In this document: positions 1-9,797 of the stretch, piece after piece
How the letters are laid out: every line of letters begins with the position of its first letter
Position numbering within the stretch: the first letter of the stretch is position 1
Assembly (NCBI GenBank): GCA_000720805.1
Contig: JODI01000051.1
Span: 1-59,753, forward strand
DNA: 59,753 nucleotides
DNA from: Streptomyces violaceoruber
GTDB lineage: Bacteria; Actinomycetota; Actinomycetes; Streptomycetales; Streptomycetaceae
Direction: 5' to 3'
Notes under the pieces: generated by a model
The model's input: the letters and a program-made list of their open reading frames with translations, nothing else
The model's database searches: none
Told to the model about the DNA's origin: nothing
Made by a program: the position numbers and the translations under genes

Positions 1-39
1 CTCTATTCGTCGGCAGCGTCAGATGTGTATAAGAGACAG
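1..39 (+). other. Nextera read-1 adapter left in the assembly
   Basis: Bases 7-20 are the Nextera i5-side linker and bases 21-39 (AGATGTGTATAAGAGACAG) are the Tn5 mosaic end. Bases 1-6 (CTCTAT) match the end of an i5 index. This is library sequence, not genome; genomic DNA starts at base 40. Reading frames through it give the artefact peptides MYKRQ, MCIRDS and LYTSDAADE. Confidence 0.98.
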
Positions 40-519
40 CTTCCGCCCGGCGGCGAACTCCTCGCCACCGGCCCCCATGTCACCGCGGCCGCCGCCCGCG
101 CTGTCACCACCGCCCGTCTGGTCACCGCGGCCCAGGCCCTCGGCGTCGGCCTCGCGCTCCTCGACCGAACCGTCGCCCACGTCAAACAGCGCACCCAGTT
201 CGGCGTGCCCATCGGCTCCTTCCAGGCCGTCAAGCACCAACTGGCCGACGCCGAACTGGCCCTGGAGTTCGCGCGGCCCCTCGTCCTCGGTGCCGCGGTG
301 ACGATGACCGAGCGGGACGTCGCCGCCGCGAAGGTGACGGCGTGCGAGGCGGCGTACGCCACCGCACGGACCGCCCTCCAACTGCACGGCGCGATCGGCT
401 ACACCGCGGAGTACGACCTGTCCCTGTGGCTGACCAGAGCCCGCGCCCTGCGCACCGCCTGGGGCAGCCCCGACACGTGCCGGGCCGCCGTCCTCAGTGA
501 TGGTGATCGCCGCTGGTGA
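40..519 (+). CDS. Acyl-CoA dehydrogenase, C-terminal part only
   Basis: This is the last 159 codons of an acyl-CoA dehydrogenase, a FAD enzyme that desaturates acyl-CoA thioesters at the alpha-beta position. The visible part is the C-terminal helical bundle. It contains the family's RTQFGVPIGSFQAVKHQLAD stretch (about residues 51-70 of the fragment) and, near the end, LHGAIGYTAEYDLSLW, the region that lines the flavin and helps the tetramer form. The N-terminal and beta domains are missing because the contig ends here in adapter, so this is not a natural truncation. It converges with the VWA gene, with 26 bases between the stops. The substrate cannot be read from this fragment. Confidence 0.93.
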   Translation, partial: LPPGGELLATGPHVTAAAARAVTTARLVTAAQALGVGLALLDRTVAHVKQRTQFGVPIGSFQAVKHQLADAELALEFARPLVLGAAVTMTERDVAAAKVTACEAAYATARTALQLHGAIGYTAEYDLSLWLTRARALRTAWGSPDTCRAAVLSDGDRRW

Positions 520-545
520 CCTCCCGGTCCTCCGGCGGGGCCTCT

Positions 546-1271
546 TCAGGACGACCGTACGATCCCCCGCGCCCGCGCGGCCACCAGCCACTGCGGGAAC
601 TCACCCAGCAGGCGGTCGTAGAGCTCGGCGTCGGACATCCGCCGGGGATCCGTACCGGCATGGAAGAACCCCGCATTGTCGACAACTCGCCGACCCGGCA
701 CGGCCAGTTCGTCCAGCCTGCGCAGGAAGTCGAACTGGCGGCTGCCCGGACTCCCGAAACCGACGAACTGCCAGAACAGCGGCAGCCGGGCCGCCCTGCA
801 CACGTACTCTTCCGCCGCGGGCCTGCTGCTCGGCCCGCCGTCGGTCTGGAAGACGACGAGCGCGGGGTCCTTCGAACCGCTGTCCAGGTAGTGGTCGAGG
901 ACGGCGTCCATCGCCACGTGGTAGTTGGTCCTTCCCATGTGGCCCAGACCGGCCACGAGCCGCTCGATCCGCCCCCGATGGTCCGTCAGGGCGATGTCGG
1001 CGACGACGTCGACGTCCGTGGAGAAGAACACCACCGGAACGATGCCGTCGTCGTCGAGGTGCGCCGACAGCCCGAGCACCCTGTCCGCGAGCGCCTGGAC
1101 ACTGCCGTCCTTGTAGTACGGCCGCATGGATCCGGAGTGGTCGACGACCAGGTAGACCGCGGCCCGCAGGTCGCCCAGCCCATGCTTCTCGAGCGACGCC
1201 CCCGCGCTCTTGTACAGGCTGACCAAGGCGGGCGCGGTCTCCTCCACCTTGCGGAGACTGATCGCGGACAT
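546..1271 (-). CDS. VWA-domain protein (TerF/TerY-like)
   Basis: A 241-residue protein made almost entirely of a von Willebrand factor A domain. The metal-ion-dependent adhesion site DxSxS is intact as D44-H-S46-G-S48 in VVDHSGSM, and a downstream TDGG motif fits the rest of the site. No signal peptide or membrane segment is visible, so a cytoplasmic location is expected. Similar stand-alone VWA proteins occur near tellurite-resistance-type (Ter) genes in Streptomyces, but no ter gene is next to this one, so the link is only family resemblance. The ATG at 1271 is chosen because GGGGGAG lies just upstream; a longer frame to 1475 has an arginine-rich, non-family N-terminus. It is divergent from the chitosanase gene, with 68 bases between the starts. 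Confidence 0.85.
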   Translation of the reverse strand: MSAISLRKVEETAPALVSLYKSAGASLEKHGLGDLRAAVYLVVDHSGSMRPYYKDGSVQALADRVLGLSAHLDDDGIVPVVFFSTDVDVVADIALTDHRGRIERLVAGLGHMGRTNYHVAMDAVLDHYLDSGSKDPALVVFQTDGGPSSRPAAEEYVCRAARLPLFWQFVGFGSPGSRQFDFLRRLDELAVPGRRVVDNAGFFHAGTDPRRMSDAELYDRLLGEFPQWLVAARARGIVRSS

Positions 1272-1339
1272 GGGAACTCCCCCTTGTTCACAGAGCCGTT
1301 CGCCGAGGCTACGGCACCGGCCGACCGTACGCTGGCGGT

Positions 1340-2227
1340 ATGAAACGCGCCGGTCTGTTCCTGGTCGCCGTCGTGCCCGTGGTGGTCGCGGGGACCGTCT
1401 ACGTGTCCACGGTGCCGTCGGACGGCGAGAGGACGGAACGGAGGAGCGACAAGCCTTCGGCCGGCGCCCCGGCAACGCCTGCCTCCCCCGCTTCGCCCGC
1501 TTCCCCCGCTTCCCCCGCCAGCCTGGCCGACCCCGGCAAGAAGGAGCTGGCTCAGCAGTTGGTGGCGAGTGCCGAGAACTCCACGCTCGACTGGCGCGGC
1601 GCCTACGGCTACATCGAGGACATCGGCGACGGCCAGGGGTACACCGCCGGCGTCATCGGCTTCTGCACCGGCACCCACGACCTGCTCACCCTCGTCGAGA
1701 CCTACACCGAGGACCACCCCGGCAACGGCCTGGCCCGCTACCTCCCGGCCCTGCGTGCGGTCGACGGCACGGACTCCCACGCGGGACTGGACCCCGGCTT
1801 CACCGCGGCCTGGAAGGCGGAGGCCGAGCGTCCCGCGTTCCGCCGGGCCCAGGACGAGAAACGCGACCGGGTCTACTTCGACCCGGCGGTCCGGCGCGCC
1901 CGGCGCGACGGTCTGGGGGTCCTCGGCCAGTTCGTCTACTACGACGCGATGGTCTACCACGGCCCCGGCACCACGCCCACCAGCTTCGGCGGCATCCGCG
2001 CCGAGGCCATGAGCCGGGCGGCCACCCCCGCGCAGGGCGGCTCCGAGAAGGCGTACCTGAGCGCCTTCCTCGACGTCCGCCGCACCGCGATGACCACCAT
2101 GCACCCCGGCACCGACACCAGCCGCGTCGACACCGCCCAGCGCCGCTTCCTGAACGAGGGGAACCTGGACCTCGCCACGCCGCTGGAGTGGCGGGTGTAC
2201 GGGCAGACGTACAAGATCCCCGGATAG
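1340..2227 (+). CDS. GH46 chitosanase
   Basis: A 295-residue glycoside hydrolase family 46 endo-chitosanase that cleaves beta-1,4 bonds in chitosan. The catalytic pair of the family is present with the usual 18-residue spacing: E79 in SAENSTLDW (general acid) and D97 in YIEDIGDGQGYT (general base). Other family blocks seen are GFCTGT, RDRVYFDPA, GQFVYYDA, HGPGTTPTSFGGIR and RVDTAQRRFL. The N-terminus (residues 1-24) is hydrophobic after KR, so the enzyme is exported or membrane-anchored; no lipobox cysteine is seen. Residues 41-62 form a linker of Ala-Ser-Pro repeats before the catalytic domain. I saw no clear repressor palindrome in the short upstream region. Confidence 0.95.
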   Translation: MKRAGLFLVAVVPVVVAGTVYVSTVPSDGERTERRSDKPSAGAPATPASPASPASPASPASLADPGKKELAQQLVASAENSTLDWRGAYGYIEDIGDGQGYTAGVIGFCTGTHDLLTLVETYTEDHPGNGLARYLPALRAVDGTDSHAGLDPGFTAAWKAEAERPAFRRAQDEKRDRVYFDPAVRRARRDGLGVLGQFVYYDAMVYHGPGTTPTSFGGIRAEAMSRAATPAQGGSEKAYLSAFLDVRRTAMTTMHPGTDTSRVDTAQRRFLNEGNLDLATPLEWRVYGQTYKIPG

Positions 2228-2257
2228 CTCGCGGAGATCAGCGGTTCGCGGACATGC

Positions 2258-2306
2258 GGCGGCGCCTGGCCGTTCGTCCGGTCGGGGACAAGGGACAGGC
2301 GCCGCC
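2258..2306. terminator. Stem-loop between converging chitosanase and gltD genes
   Basis: GGCGGCGCCTG (2258-2268) pairs perfectly with CAGGCGCCGCC (2296-2306). A smaller hairpin, CCGTAC-N6-GTACGG, follows. The position between two converging stop codons suggests a two-way terminator; there is no long T run. Confidence 0.55.
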
Positions 2307-2351
2307 TGGTGTTCCGTACGCCTTTGTACGGGACGTTCTTTCGAGCAGCCG

Positions 2352-3815
2352 TCAGACCATCAGCGAGCGGTCCGTCGGCCGGATCGGTGCGTGCAGTTCG
2401 CTGCCGCCGGTCAGGAACCGGTCGACACCCTTGGCGGCCGAGCGGCCCTCCGCGATCGCCCACACGATGAGGGACTGGCCGCGGCCGGCGTCACCGGCGA
2501 CGAACACGCCCGGCACGTTGGTCTGGAACTCGGCGTCGCGGGCGATGTTGCCGCGCTCGTCGAGGTCCAGTCCGAACTGGTCGACCAGGCCGTTGTCGCG
2601 GTCGGTGCCGGTGAAGCCCATGGCCAGGGTGACCAGCTGGGCGGGGATCTTGCGCTCCGTGCCCGGCTTCTGGGTCAGCTTGCCCTCGACGAACTCCACC
2701 TCGGTGAGGTGCAGCCACTGGACGTTGCCGTCCTCGTCGCCCTCGAAGTGCGTCGTCGACACCGAGTAGACGCGCTCGCCGCCCTCCTCGTGCGCGGAGG
2801 TGACCTTGTAGAGCATCGGGAAGGTCGGCCAGGGCTGGGAGACCGGGTTCCGCTCGTCGTTCGGGCGGGGCATGATCTCCAGCTGCGTGACCGAGGCCGC
2901 GCCCTGGCGGTGGGCGGTGCCCACGCAGTCGGCGCCGGTGTCGCCGCCGCCGATCACGATGACGTGCTTGCCCTCGGCCGTGATGGGGGGCGCCACGTAG
3001 TCGCCCTCCTGCACCTTGTTGGCCAGCGGCAGGTACTCCATGGCCTGGTGGATGCCCTTGAGTTCGCGGCCGGGGACCGGCAGGTCACGGGCGGTCGTGG
3101 CACCGGCGGCGATGACGATCGCGTCGTACCGCTTCTTCAGGTCGGACGCCTTGATGTCCTGGCCGATCTCGATGCCCGTACGGAAGCGGGTGCCCTCCGC
3201 GCGCATCTGCTCGATACGGCGGTTGATGTGCCGCTTCTCCATCTTGAACTCGGGGATGCCGTACCGCAGGAGGCCTCCGATGCGGTCCGCGCGCTCGTAG
3301 ACGGCGACGGTGTGACCGGCCCGGGTCAGCTGCTGCGCGGCGGCGAGACCGGCGGGGCCGGACCCGATGACCGCGACCGTCTTGCCGGACAGCCGCTCCG
3401 GGATCTGCGGGGCGACGTCACCGGTCTCCCACGCCTTGTCGATGATCGAGACCTCAACGTTCTTGATGGTGACCGGCGGCTGGTTGATGCCCAGCACGCA
3501 CGCCGACTCGCAGGGAGCGGGGCACAGGCGGCCCGTGAACTCCGGGAAGTTGTTCGTCGCGTGCAGACGCTCGGAGGCGGCCGCCCAGTCCTCGCGGTAG
3601 GCGTAGTCGTTCCACTCGGGGATCAGGTTCCCCAGCGGACAGCCGTTGTGGCAGAACGGGATACCGCAGTCCATGCAGCGGCTGGCCTGCTTGCTGATGA
3701 TCGGCAGCAGGGAGCCGGGAACGTAGACCTCGTTCCAGTCCCTGACGCGCTCCTCGACGGGACGGGTCCTGGCGACCTCACGACCGTGGTTCAAAAAGCC
3801 CTTCGGGTCAGCCAT
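2352..3815 (-). CDS. gltD: Glutamate synthase, small subunit
   Basis: The 487-residue beta subunit of NADPH-dependent glutamate synthase. It takes electrons from NADPH through FAD and passes them over iron-sulphur centres to GltB. The N-terminal cysteine clusters are intact (C47, C50, C55, C59 in [14 protein letters not shown]98, C102, C106), followed by the FAD-binding GSGPAG (151-156) and a second nucleotide-binding motif GGGDTGADC for NADPH. The length is normal for the family. The start overlaps the gltB stop by eight bases (3808-3815), so the two subunits are translationally coupled and made from one transcript driven from upstream of gltB. Confidence 0.98.
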   Translation of the reverse strand: MADPKGFLNHGREVARTRPVEERVRDWNEVYVPGSLLPIISKQASRCMDCGIPFCHNGCPLGNLIPEWNDYAYREDWAAASERLHATNNFPEFTGRLCPAPCESACVLGINQPPVTIKNVEVSIIDKAWETGDVAPQIPERLSGKTVAVIGSGPAGLAAAQQLTRAGHTVAVYERADRIGGLLRYGIPEFKMEKRHINRRIEQMRAEGTRFRTGIEIGQDIKASDLKKRYDAIVIAAGATTARDLPVPGRELKGIHQAMEYLPLANKVQEGDYVAPPITAEGKHVIVIGGGDTGADCVGTAHRQGAASVTQLEIMPRPNDERNPVSQPWPTFPMLYKVTSAHEEGGERVYSVSTTHFEGDEDGNVQWLHLTEVEFVEGKLTQKPGTERKIPAQLVTLAMGFTGTDRDNGLVDQFGLDLDERGNIARDAEFQTNVPGVFVAGDAGRGQSLIVWAIAEGRSAAKGVDRFLTGGSELHAPIRPTDRSLMV

Positions 3816-6800
3816 TGATCGCCGCCTCCATCATCTTCTCGGTGATCTCGGTCTCGGTGAGACCCGCTCGCTCGGCGGCGTCCTTGGCGGCGAGCACTGC
3901 CTTGTACGTGCTGGGGATGATCTTGCTGAAGCGCTGCACTGCGTCGTCCCACTCGGCGAGCAGCTTCTCGGCGACCGTCGACGCGGTCTCCTCGGCGTGG
4001 CGGCGCACCACGTCGTGCAGCCACTGCTTGTCGGTGTCGTCCAGCGCCTCGATCGCGCCGACGTTGCCGGCGTTGACGTTGTCGCGGTTCAGGTCGATGA
4101 CGTACGCGATACCGCCGGACATGCCGGCCGCGAAGTTACGGCCCGTCTCGCCCAGGACCACCGCGTGACCGCCGGTCATGTACTCGCAGCCGTGGTCCCC
4201 CACGCCCTCGGAGACGACCGTGGCACCGGAGTTGCGGACGCAGAACCGCTCGCCCGTACGCCCGCGCAGGAACAGCTCGCCGCCGGTCGCGCCGTACGCG
4301 ATGGTGTTGCCCGCGATCGTGGAGAACTCGGCGAGGTGGTCGGCGCCCCGGTCGGGACGGACGATGACCCGGCCGCCCGACAGGCCCTTGCCCACGTAGT
4401 CGTTGGCGTCGCCCTCCAGGCGCAGCGTGACACCGCGGGGGAGGAAGGCGCCGAAGGACTGGCCGGCCGAGCCGGTGAAGGTGATGTCGATGGTGTCGTC
4501 GGGCAGGCCCGCGCCACCGAACTTCTTCGTCACCTCGTGGCCGAGCATGGTGCCGACCGTGCGGTTGATGTTGCGGATCGCGACCTGGGCCCGCACCGGC
4601 TGGGCGTCGGTCGCGGAGTCCGCGGCCAGGGCGTCGCCGGCGAGCTTGATCAGCTCGTTGTCGAGCGCCTTCTCCAGGCCGTGGTCCTGCTTGACCACCT
4701 GGTGCAGCGGGGCACCCTCGGGCAGCTCGGGCACGTAGAAGAGCGGGGACAGGTCCAGGCCCTGCGCCTTCCAGTGGTCGACCGCGCGGGTCACGTCGAG
4801 GGTCTCGGCGTGGCCGACGGCCTCCTCGATGGAGCGGAAGCCCAGCTCGGCGAGGATCTCGCGGACCTCTTCGGCGATGAACTGGAAGAAGTTCACGACG
4901 TACTCGGCCTTGCCGGTGAACCGGTCCCGCAGGACGGGGTTCTGGGTGGCGATGCCGACCGGGCAGGTGTCCAGGTGGCAGACACGCATCATGACGCAGC
5001 CGGAGACGACGAGCGGCGCGGTCGCGAAACCGAACTCCTCGGCGCCCAGCAGTGCGGCGATGACGACGTCACGGCCGGTCTTGAGCTGGCCGTCGGTCTG
5101 CACCACGATCCGGTCGCGCAGGCCGTTGAGCAGCAGCGTCTGCTGGGTCTCGGCCAGGCCCAGCTCCCAGGGACCGCCCGCGTGCTTCAGAGAGGTCAGC
5201 GGGGAGGCGCCCGTGCCGCCGTCGTGACCCGAGATGAGCACGACGTCCGCGTGCGCCTTGGACACACCGGCCGCGACCGTGCCGACACCGACCTCGGAGA
5301 CCAGCTTCACGTGGATCCGCGCCTGCGGGTTCGCGTTCTTCAGGTCGTGGATCAGCTGGGCCAGGTCCTCGATGGAGTAGATGTCGTGGTGCGGCGGCGG
5401 GGAGATCAGACCGACACCGGGGGTGGAGTGCCGGGTCTTGGCGACCCACGGGTACACCTTGTGGCCGGGCAGCTGGCCGCCCTCGCCGGGCTTGGCGCCC
5501 TGGGCCATCTTGATCTGGATGTCGTCCGCGTTGACCAGGTATTCCGAGGTCACACCGAACCGCCCGGAGGCGACCTGCTTGATGCTGGAGCGGCGCGCCG
5601 GGTCGTACAGGCGGTCCGCGTCCTCGCCGCCCTCACCGGTGTTGGACTTGCCGCCCAGCTGGTTCATGGCGATGGCGAGCGTCTCGTGGGCTTCCTTGGA
5701 GATGGAGCCGTACGACATGGCGCCGGTCGAGAAGCGCTTGACGATCTCGGAGACCGGCTCGACCTCGTCGATGGAGATCGGCTGACGGTCCTCGGACTTG
5801 AAGCCGAACAGGCCGCGCAGCGTCATCAGGCGCTCGGACTGCTCGTTCACCCGCTCGGTGTACTTCTTGAAGATGTCGTAGCGGCCGCTGCGCGTGGAGT
5901 GCTGGAGGCGGAAGACCGTCTCCGGGTCGAACAGGTGCGGCTCGCCCTCGCGGCGCCACTGGTACTCGCCGCCTATCTCCAGGGCGCGGTGGGCCGGCGC
6001 GATGCCGCTGGCCGGGTAGCCCTTGGCGTGGCGGGCGGCGACCTCCTTGGCGATGACGTCGATGCCGACGCCGCCGATCTTGGTGGCCGTGCCGCTGAAG
6101 TACTTGTTGACGAACTCCTCGTCCAGGCCGACCGCTTCGAAGACCTGGGCGCCGCGGTAGGAGGCGACCGTGGAGATGCCCATCTTGGACATGACCTTCA
6201 GGACGCCCTTGCCGAGGGCGTAGATCAGGTTGCGGATGGCCTGCTCGGCCTCGACGTCCGACAGGAAGGTGCCGGCGCGGACCAGGTCCTCGACGGACTC
6301 CATCGCCAGGTACGGGTTCACCGCGGCGGCGCCGAAGCCGATCAGGAGGGCGACGTGGTGGACCTCGCGGACGTCACCGGCCTCGACCAGCAGGCCCACC
6401 TGGGTACGCTGCTTGGTGCGGATGAGGTGGTGGTGGACGGCCGCGGTGAGCAGCAGCGACGGGATCGGCGCGTGCTCGGCGTCGGAGTGGCGGTCCGACA
6501 GGACGATCAGCCGGGCGCCGTTCTCTATGGCGGCGTCGGCCTCGGCGCAGATCTCGTCGATGCGTGCGGCGAGGGCGTCACCGCCGCCGGAGACCCGGTA
6601 CAGACCGGACAGGGTCGCGGCCTTGAAGCCGGGCATGTCGCCATCGGCGTTGATGTGGATGAGCTTGGCCAGCTCGTCGTTGTCGATGACCGGGAACGGC
6701 AGGGTCACGGTCCGGCAGGACGCGGCGGTCGGCTCCAGCAGGTTGCCCTGCGGGCCCAGCGACGAGCGCAGGGAGGTGACCAGTTCCTCGCGGATCGCGT

Positions 6801-8415
6801 CCAGCGGCGGGTTGGTGACCTGTGCGAACAGCTGGGTGAAGTAGTCGAACAGCAGCCGGGGGCGGGAGGACAGCGCGGCGATCGGCGAGTCCGTACCCAT
6901 CGAACCGATCGGCTCGGCACCGGCCTTGGCCATCGGCGCGAGGATGACGCGCAGCTCCTCCTCGGTGTAGCCGAAGGTCTGCTGGCGGCGGGTGACCGAG
7001 GCGTGCGTGTGCACGATGTGCTCGCGCTCGGGCAGGTCGGACAGCTCGATCTCGCCGGCCTCCAGCCACTCCGCGTACGGCTTCTCGGCGGCGAGCTGGG
7101 CCTTGATCTCGTCGTCCTCGATGATGCGGTGCTCGGCGGTGTCGACGAGGAACATCCGGCCGGGCTGCAGGCGGCCCTTGCGGACGACCTTGGCGGGGTC
7201 GATGTCGAGGACACCGACCTCGGAGCCGAGGACGACCAGGCCCTCGTCGGTGACCCAGTAGCGGCCAGGGCGCAGGCCGTTGCGGTCGAGGACCGCGCCG
7301 ACCTGGACGCCGTCGGTGAAGGTGACACAGGCCGGGCCGTCCCAGGGCTCCATCATCGTGGCGTGGAACTCGTAGAAGGCGCGGCGGGCCGGGTCCATGG
7401 AGTCGTGGTTCTCCCACGCCTCCGGGATCATCATCAGCACGGAGTGCGGCAGCGAACGCCCGCCGAGGTGCAGGAGTTCGAGCACCTCGTCGAAGGACGC
7501 CGAGTCGGAGGCGTCCGGCGTACAGATCGGGAAGACGCGGTCGATCTTCTCCTGGTCGCCGAACAGGTCGGAGACGATCTGCGACTCGCGGGCGGCCATC
7601 CAGTTGCGGTTGCCCTTGACGGTGTTGATCTCACCGTTGTGCGCGACGAAGCGGTACGGGTGCGCGAGCGGCCACGACGGGAAGGTGTTCGTGGAGAACC
7701 GGGAGTGCACGAGCGCGATCGCGGAGGCGAAGCGGCGGTCGGACAGGTCCGGGAAGAACGGCTCCAGCTGACCGGTGGTCAGCATGCCCTTGTAGACGAT
7801 GGTCCGCGCGGACAGCGACGGGAAGTAGACGCCGACCTCGCGCTCGGCGCGCTTGCGCAGCACGAAGGCCTTGCGGTCCAGGTCGATACCCGTGGCGGGC
7901 ACCGCGGCTCCGTCGGTCACGAAGACCTGCCGGAAGGCGGGCATCGTGGAGCGGGCGGTGGCGCCGAGGAGTTCGGGGGCCACGGGCACCTCGCGCCAGC
8001 CGAGGACGGCCAGGCCCTCGTCGGCGGCGATCGTCTCGATGCGCGAGACGGCGTCCGCGATGCCGTCCTCCGGCAGGAAGGCGATACCGACGGCGTAGGC
8101 ACCGGCCGCGGGCAGCGCGAAGTCGGTCACCTCGCGGAAGAAGGCGTCCGGCACCTGGGACAGGATGCCCGCGCCGTCACCCGAGTCGGGCTCGGAGCCG
8201 GTGGCGCCGCGGTGCTCCAGATTGCGCAGAACCGTGAGCGCCTGCTCGACCAGCGCGTGGCTCGCCTCGCCGGTGAGGGTGGCCACGAAGCCGACGCCGC
8301 AGGCGTCGTGCTCGTTGCGGGGGTCGTACATACCCTGCGCAGCAGGGCGAGCATCCATGAACGACCGGTTCTGGCCATTCGTGGAGTGCTGGGACGGCTG
8401 GCGCGGCGTACGCAT
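3808..8415 (-). CDS. gltB: Glutamate synthase, large subunit
   Basis: The 1535-residue alpha subunit, which hydrolyses glutamine and transfers the ammonia to 2-oxoglutarate to make two glutamates. The class II amidotransferase domain begins at C39 (DACGVGF), the nucleophile exposed after removal of a 38-residue propeptide. It is followed by the central domain, the FMN/synthase domain with the 3Fe-4S cysteines in [13 protein letters not shown], and the C-terminal beta-helix. The ATG at 8415 is preferred because GGGAGAG precedes it by three bases; another in-frame ATG lies 21 bases upstream (8436). The gene is coupled to gltD. A very long antisense open frame across it is a GC-composition shadow. 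Confidence 0.98.
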   Translation of the reverse strand: MRTPRQPSQHSTNGQNRSFMDARPAAQGMYDPRNEHDACGVGFVATLTGEASHALVEQALTVLRNLEHRGATGSEPDSGDGAGILSQVPDAFFREVTDFALPAAGAYAVGIAFLPEDGIADAVSRIETIAADEGLAVLGWREVPVAPELLGATARSTMPAFRQVFVTDGAAVPATGIDLDRKAFVLRKRAEREVGVYFPSLSARTIVYKGMLTTGQLEPFFPDLSDRRFASAIALVHSRFSTNTFPSWPLAHPYRFVAHNGEINTVKGNRNWMAARESQIVSDLFGDQEKIDRVFPICTPDASDSASFDEVLELLHLGGRSLPHSVLMMIPEAWENHDSMDPARRAFYEFHATMMEPWDGPACVTFTDGVQVGAVLDRNGLRPGRYWVTDEGLVVLGSEVGVLDIDPAKVVRKGRLQPGRMFLVDTAEHRIIEDDEIKAQLAAEKPYAEWLEAGEIELSDLPEREHIVHTHASVTRRQQTFGYTEEELRVILAPMAKAGAEPIGSMGTDSPIAALSSRPRLLFDYFTQLFAQVTNPPLDAIREELVTSLRSSLGPQGNLLEPTAASCRTVTLPFPVIDNDELAKLIHINADGDMPGFKAATLSGLYRVSGGGDALAARIDEICAEADAAIENGARLIVLSDRHSDAEHAPIPSLLLTAAVHHHLIRTKQRTQVGLLVEAGDVREVHHVALLIGFGAAAVNPYLAMESVEDLVRAGTFLSDVEAEQAIRNLIYALGKGVLKVMSKMGISTVASYRGAQVFEAVGLDEEFVNKYFSGTATKIGGVGIDVIAKEVAARHAKGYPASGIAPAHRALEIGGEYQWRREGEPHLFDPETVFRLQHSTRSGRYDIFKKYTERVNEQSERLMTLRGLFGFKSEDRQPISIDEVEPVSEIVKRFSTGAMSYGSISKEAHETLAIAMNQLGGKSNTGEGGEDADRLYDPARRSSIKQVASGRFGVTSEYLVNADDIQIKMAQGAKPGEGGQLPGHKVYPWVAKTRHSTPGVGLISPPPHHDIYSIEDLAQLIHDLKNANPQARIHVKLVSEVGVGTVAAGVSKAHADVVLISGHDGGTGASPLTSLKHAGGPWELGLAETQQTLLLNGLRDRIVVQTDGQLKTGRDVVIAALLGAEEFGFATAPLVVSGCVMMRVCHLDTCPVGIATQNPVLRDRFTGKAEYVVNFFQFIAEEVREILAELGFRSIEEAVGHAETLDVTRAVDHWKAQGLDLSPLFYVPELPEGAPLHQVVKQDHGLEKALDNELIKLAGDALAADSATDAQPVRAQVAIRNINRTVGTMLGHEVTKKFGGAGLPDDTIDITFTGSAGQSFGAFLPRGVTLRLEGDANDYVGKGLSGGRVIVRPDRGADHLAEFSTIAGNTIAYGATGGELFLRGRTGERFCVRNSGATVVSEGVGDHGCEYMTGGHAVVLGETGRNFAAGMSGGIAYVIDLNRDNVNAGNVGAIEALDDTDKQWLHDVVRRHAEETASTVAEKLLAEWDDAVQRFSKIIPSTYKAVLAAKDAAERAGLTETEITEKMMEAAING

Positions 8416-8717
8416 CGGCTCTCCCGTCGTCGTCATGTGGCATATGCATATTGCCGAGGGACGACGCTGGCCCTCTGCGTGAGTGCAAAATTTCGTGCAG
8501 GTTACATGATGGAGCGGTTCTCGGGAACCGGATAATCCGTTCCAACATGCGGACGCCACGGGGAGCGGCGGGGGTACCGCGCACGTGGCTTGAAGTATGT
8601 GGGACCGAACGGGACAGATCGGTGTCCGTCGGCCCGGAAGCGGAGCAGGCGCCGTCGCCACCCCGCAAATGCGCCGCAGGCTTCCTTACCCACAGCGCTT
8701 ACGGCTCATGCCCGGTG
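8416..8717 (-). promoter_or_regulatory. gltBD promoter and leader with clustered dyads
   Basis: No gene is seen in the 367-base gap 8416-8782. Reading toward gltB, it holds the palindrome-like GGTTC-N4-GAACC (8516-8529), a possible -10 TAACCT (8499-8504), the dyad TGCA-N8-TGCA (8484-8499) overlapping that -10, and the perfect ATATGCATAT (8442-8451) flanked by GGC/TGCC in the leader. These A+T-rich islands stand out in G+C-rich DNA and sit where a repressor or leader element would act. The promoter assignment is by eye. Confidence 0.45.
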
Positions 8718-8744
8718 GTTAACCATTCGAAACCAGCGAGTAAC
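8718..8744. promoter_or_regulatory. GlnR-like binding site
   Basis: GTTAA-N6-GAAAC-N6-GTAAC follows the actinobacterial GlnR pattern gTnAc-n6-GaAAc repeated at 11-base spacing; three of the expected half-sites match, one with a single change. It lies about 300 bases upstream of gltB and 39 bases beyond the end of the VIT1-family gene. Nitrogen control of gltBD would make sense, but the distance from the likely promoter is large. Confidence 0.45.
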
Positions 8745-8782
8745 GGCTACTTATGCGGCCCAACGCATAACCTGCAGCCGAC

Positions 8783-9514
8783 CTATCCTACGACCGTTCC
8801 GAACAAGCTGCCCAGGGCGTACGTCACACCGGCCGCCGCACCCCCGAGAGCGAGCTGTCGCAGTCCGCTGAACCACCAGGACCGCGCGGTCACCCTGGCC
8901 ACGACGGCACCGCATCCGAACAGCCCGAAGAGGGCGAGCAGCAGGGCCGGCCACAGGGCGGTGGCGCCGAGCAGATACGGCAGGACGGGCAGCAGGGCCC
9001 CCAGGGCGAACGCCCCGAACGACGACACGGCGGCGACCAGCGGCGACGGCAGGTCCCCGGGGTCGATCCCGAGCTCCTCGCGCGCGTGGATCTCCAGCGC
9101 CTGCTCGGGATCCCGGGACAGCTGCCGGGCGACCTCACGCGCCAGCTCCGGCTCCACCCCGCGCCCCTCGTACAGGGCGGCCAGCTCGGCCTCCTCGTCC
9201 TGGGGATGCTTCCTCAGCTCCCGCCGCTCCACGTCCAGCTCGGCCTCGACGAGCTCGCGCTGCGAGGCGACGGAGGTGTACTCGCCGGCGGCCATGGAGA
9301 AGGCGCCGGCGGCCAGTCCCGCGAGGCCGGTGATGACGATCGTCTGCTGACCGACCGAGCCGCCCGCGACACCGGTCATCAGAGCCAGGTTGGAGACCAG
9401 GCCGTCCATCGCGCCGAAGACCGCGGGGCGCAGCCACCCGCCGTTGACGTCGCGGTGGGTGTGGTTGTCGCGGTGCGCCTCATGCAGCGCCGCCTCGGTC
9501 TCGATGATCGCCAC
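8783..9514 (-). CDS. VIT1/CCC1-family membrane transporter
   Basis: A 243-residue integral membrane protein of the vacuolar iron transporter family, which moves Fe2+ or Mn2+. Family motifs include DGLVSNLALMTGV in the first membrane helix and AGEYTSVASQRE before a cytoplasmic, acidic helical segment (about residues 80-140) that in this family binds metal. Two or three more membrane helices follow (SSFGAFALGALLPVLPYLL, ALWPALLLALFGLFGCG, LALGGAAAGVTYALG). GTG at 9514 is chosen because GGGGGA lies six bases upstream; the longer frame to 9574 adds residues without a ribosome site. In bacteria the family probably exports or buffers metal; the metal is not readable here. Confidence 0.85.
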   Translation of the reverse strand: MAIIETEAALHEAHRDNHTHRDVNGGWLRPAVFGAMDGLVSNLALMTGVAGGSVGQQTIVITGLAGLAAGAFSMAAGEYTSVASQRELVEAELDVERRELRKHPQDEEAELAALYEGRGVEPELAREVARQLSRDPEQALEIHAREELGIDPGDLPSPLVAAVSSFGAFALGALLPVLPYLLGATALWPALLLALFGLFGCGAVVARVTARSWWFSGLRQLALGGAAAGVTYALGSLFGTVVG

Positions 9515-9797
9515 GCCGGTCCCCCAGGGGTGCTCGAACTGCCTCTTTGGACTGATTCCACTTTTCGACAACACGCAACATACGCCTGGGAATTCCCGCC
9601 CGCCAGCAAGGAAAGGCTCGGCTAACCTGCGGTTTCATCCCTCACCGCTCATCCGTAGAAGGGCTCGCACAGATGTCGACCGGGTGACACGGAGGCGCGG
9701 ACGGCTGCACGGAACACCACACCGGGGACAGTTCCGCAAAGGGTTCCGCGCCCCGGAAACGTCTTCGGGCGGCGCCCCCCGAGAGGAGAAGCCGCGT

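Noticed and set aside
1..590. Open frames with ends such as MCIRDS, LYTSDAADE and SLIHI.
   Set aside because: These residues are translations of Nextera adapter bases, not genome.
1272..1339. A chitosanase repressor (CsnR-type) operator between the VWA and chitosanase genes.
   Set aside because: No convincing palindrome was found in the 68 bases.
3997..8535. A 1512-codon open frame antisense to gltB.
   Set aside because: Its composition (Val, Gly, Arg, Asp, Leu in blocks) is that of the complement of high-GC codons, it has no recognisable domain, and gltB on the other strand is unmistakable. Similar long antisense frames across dnaE, hisD and trpE are rejected for the same reason.
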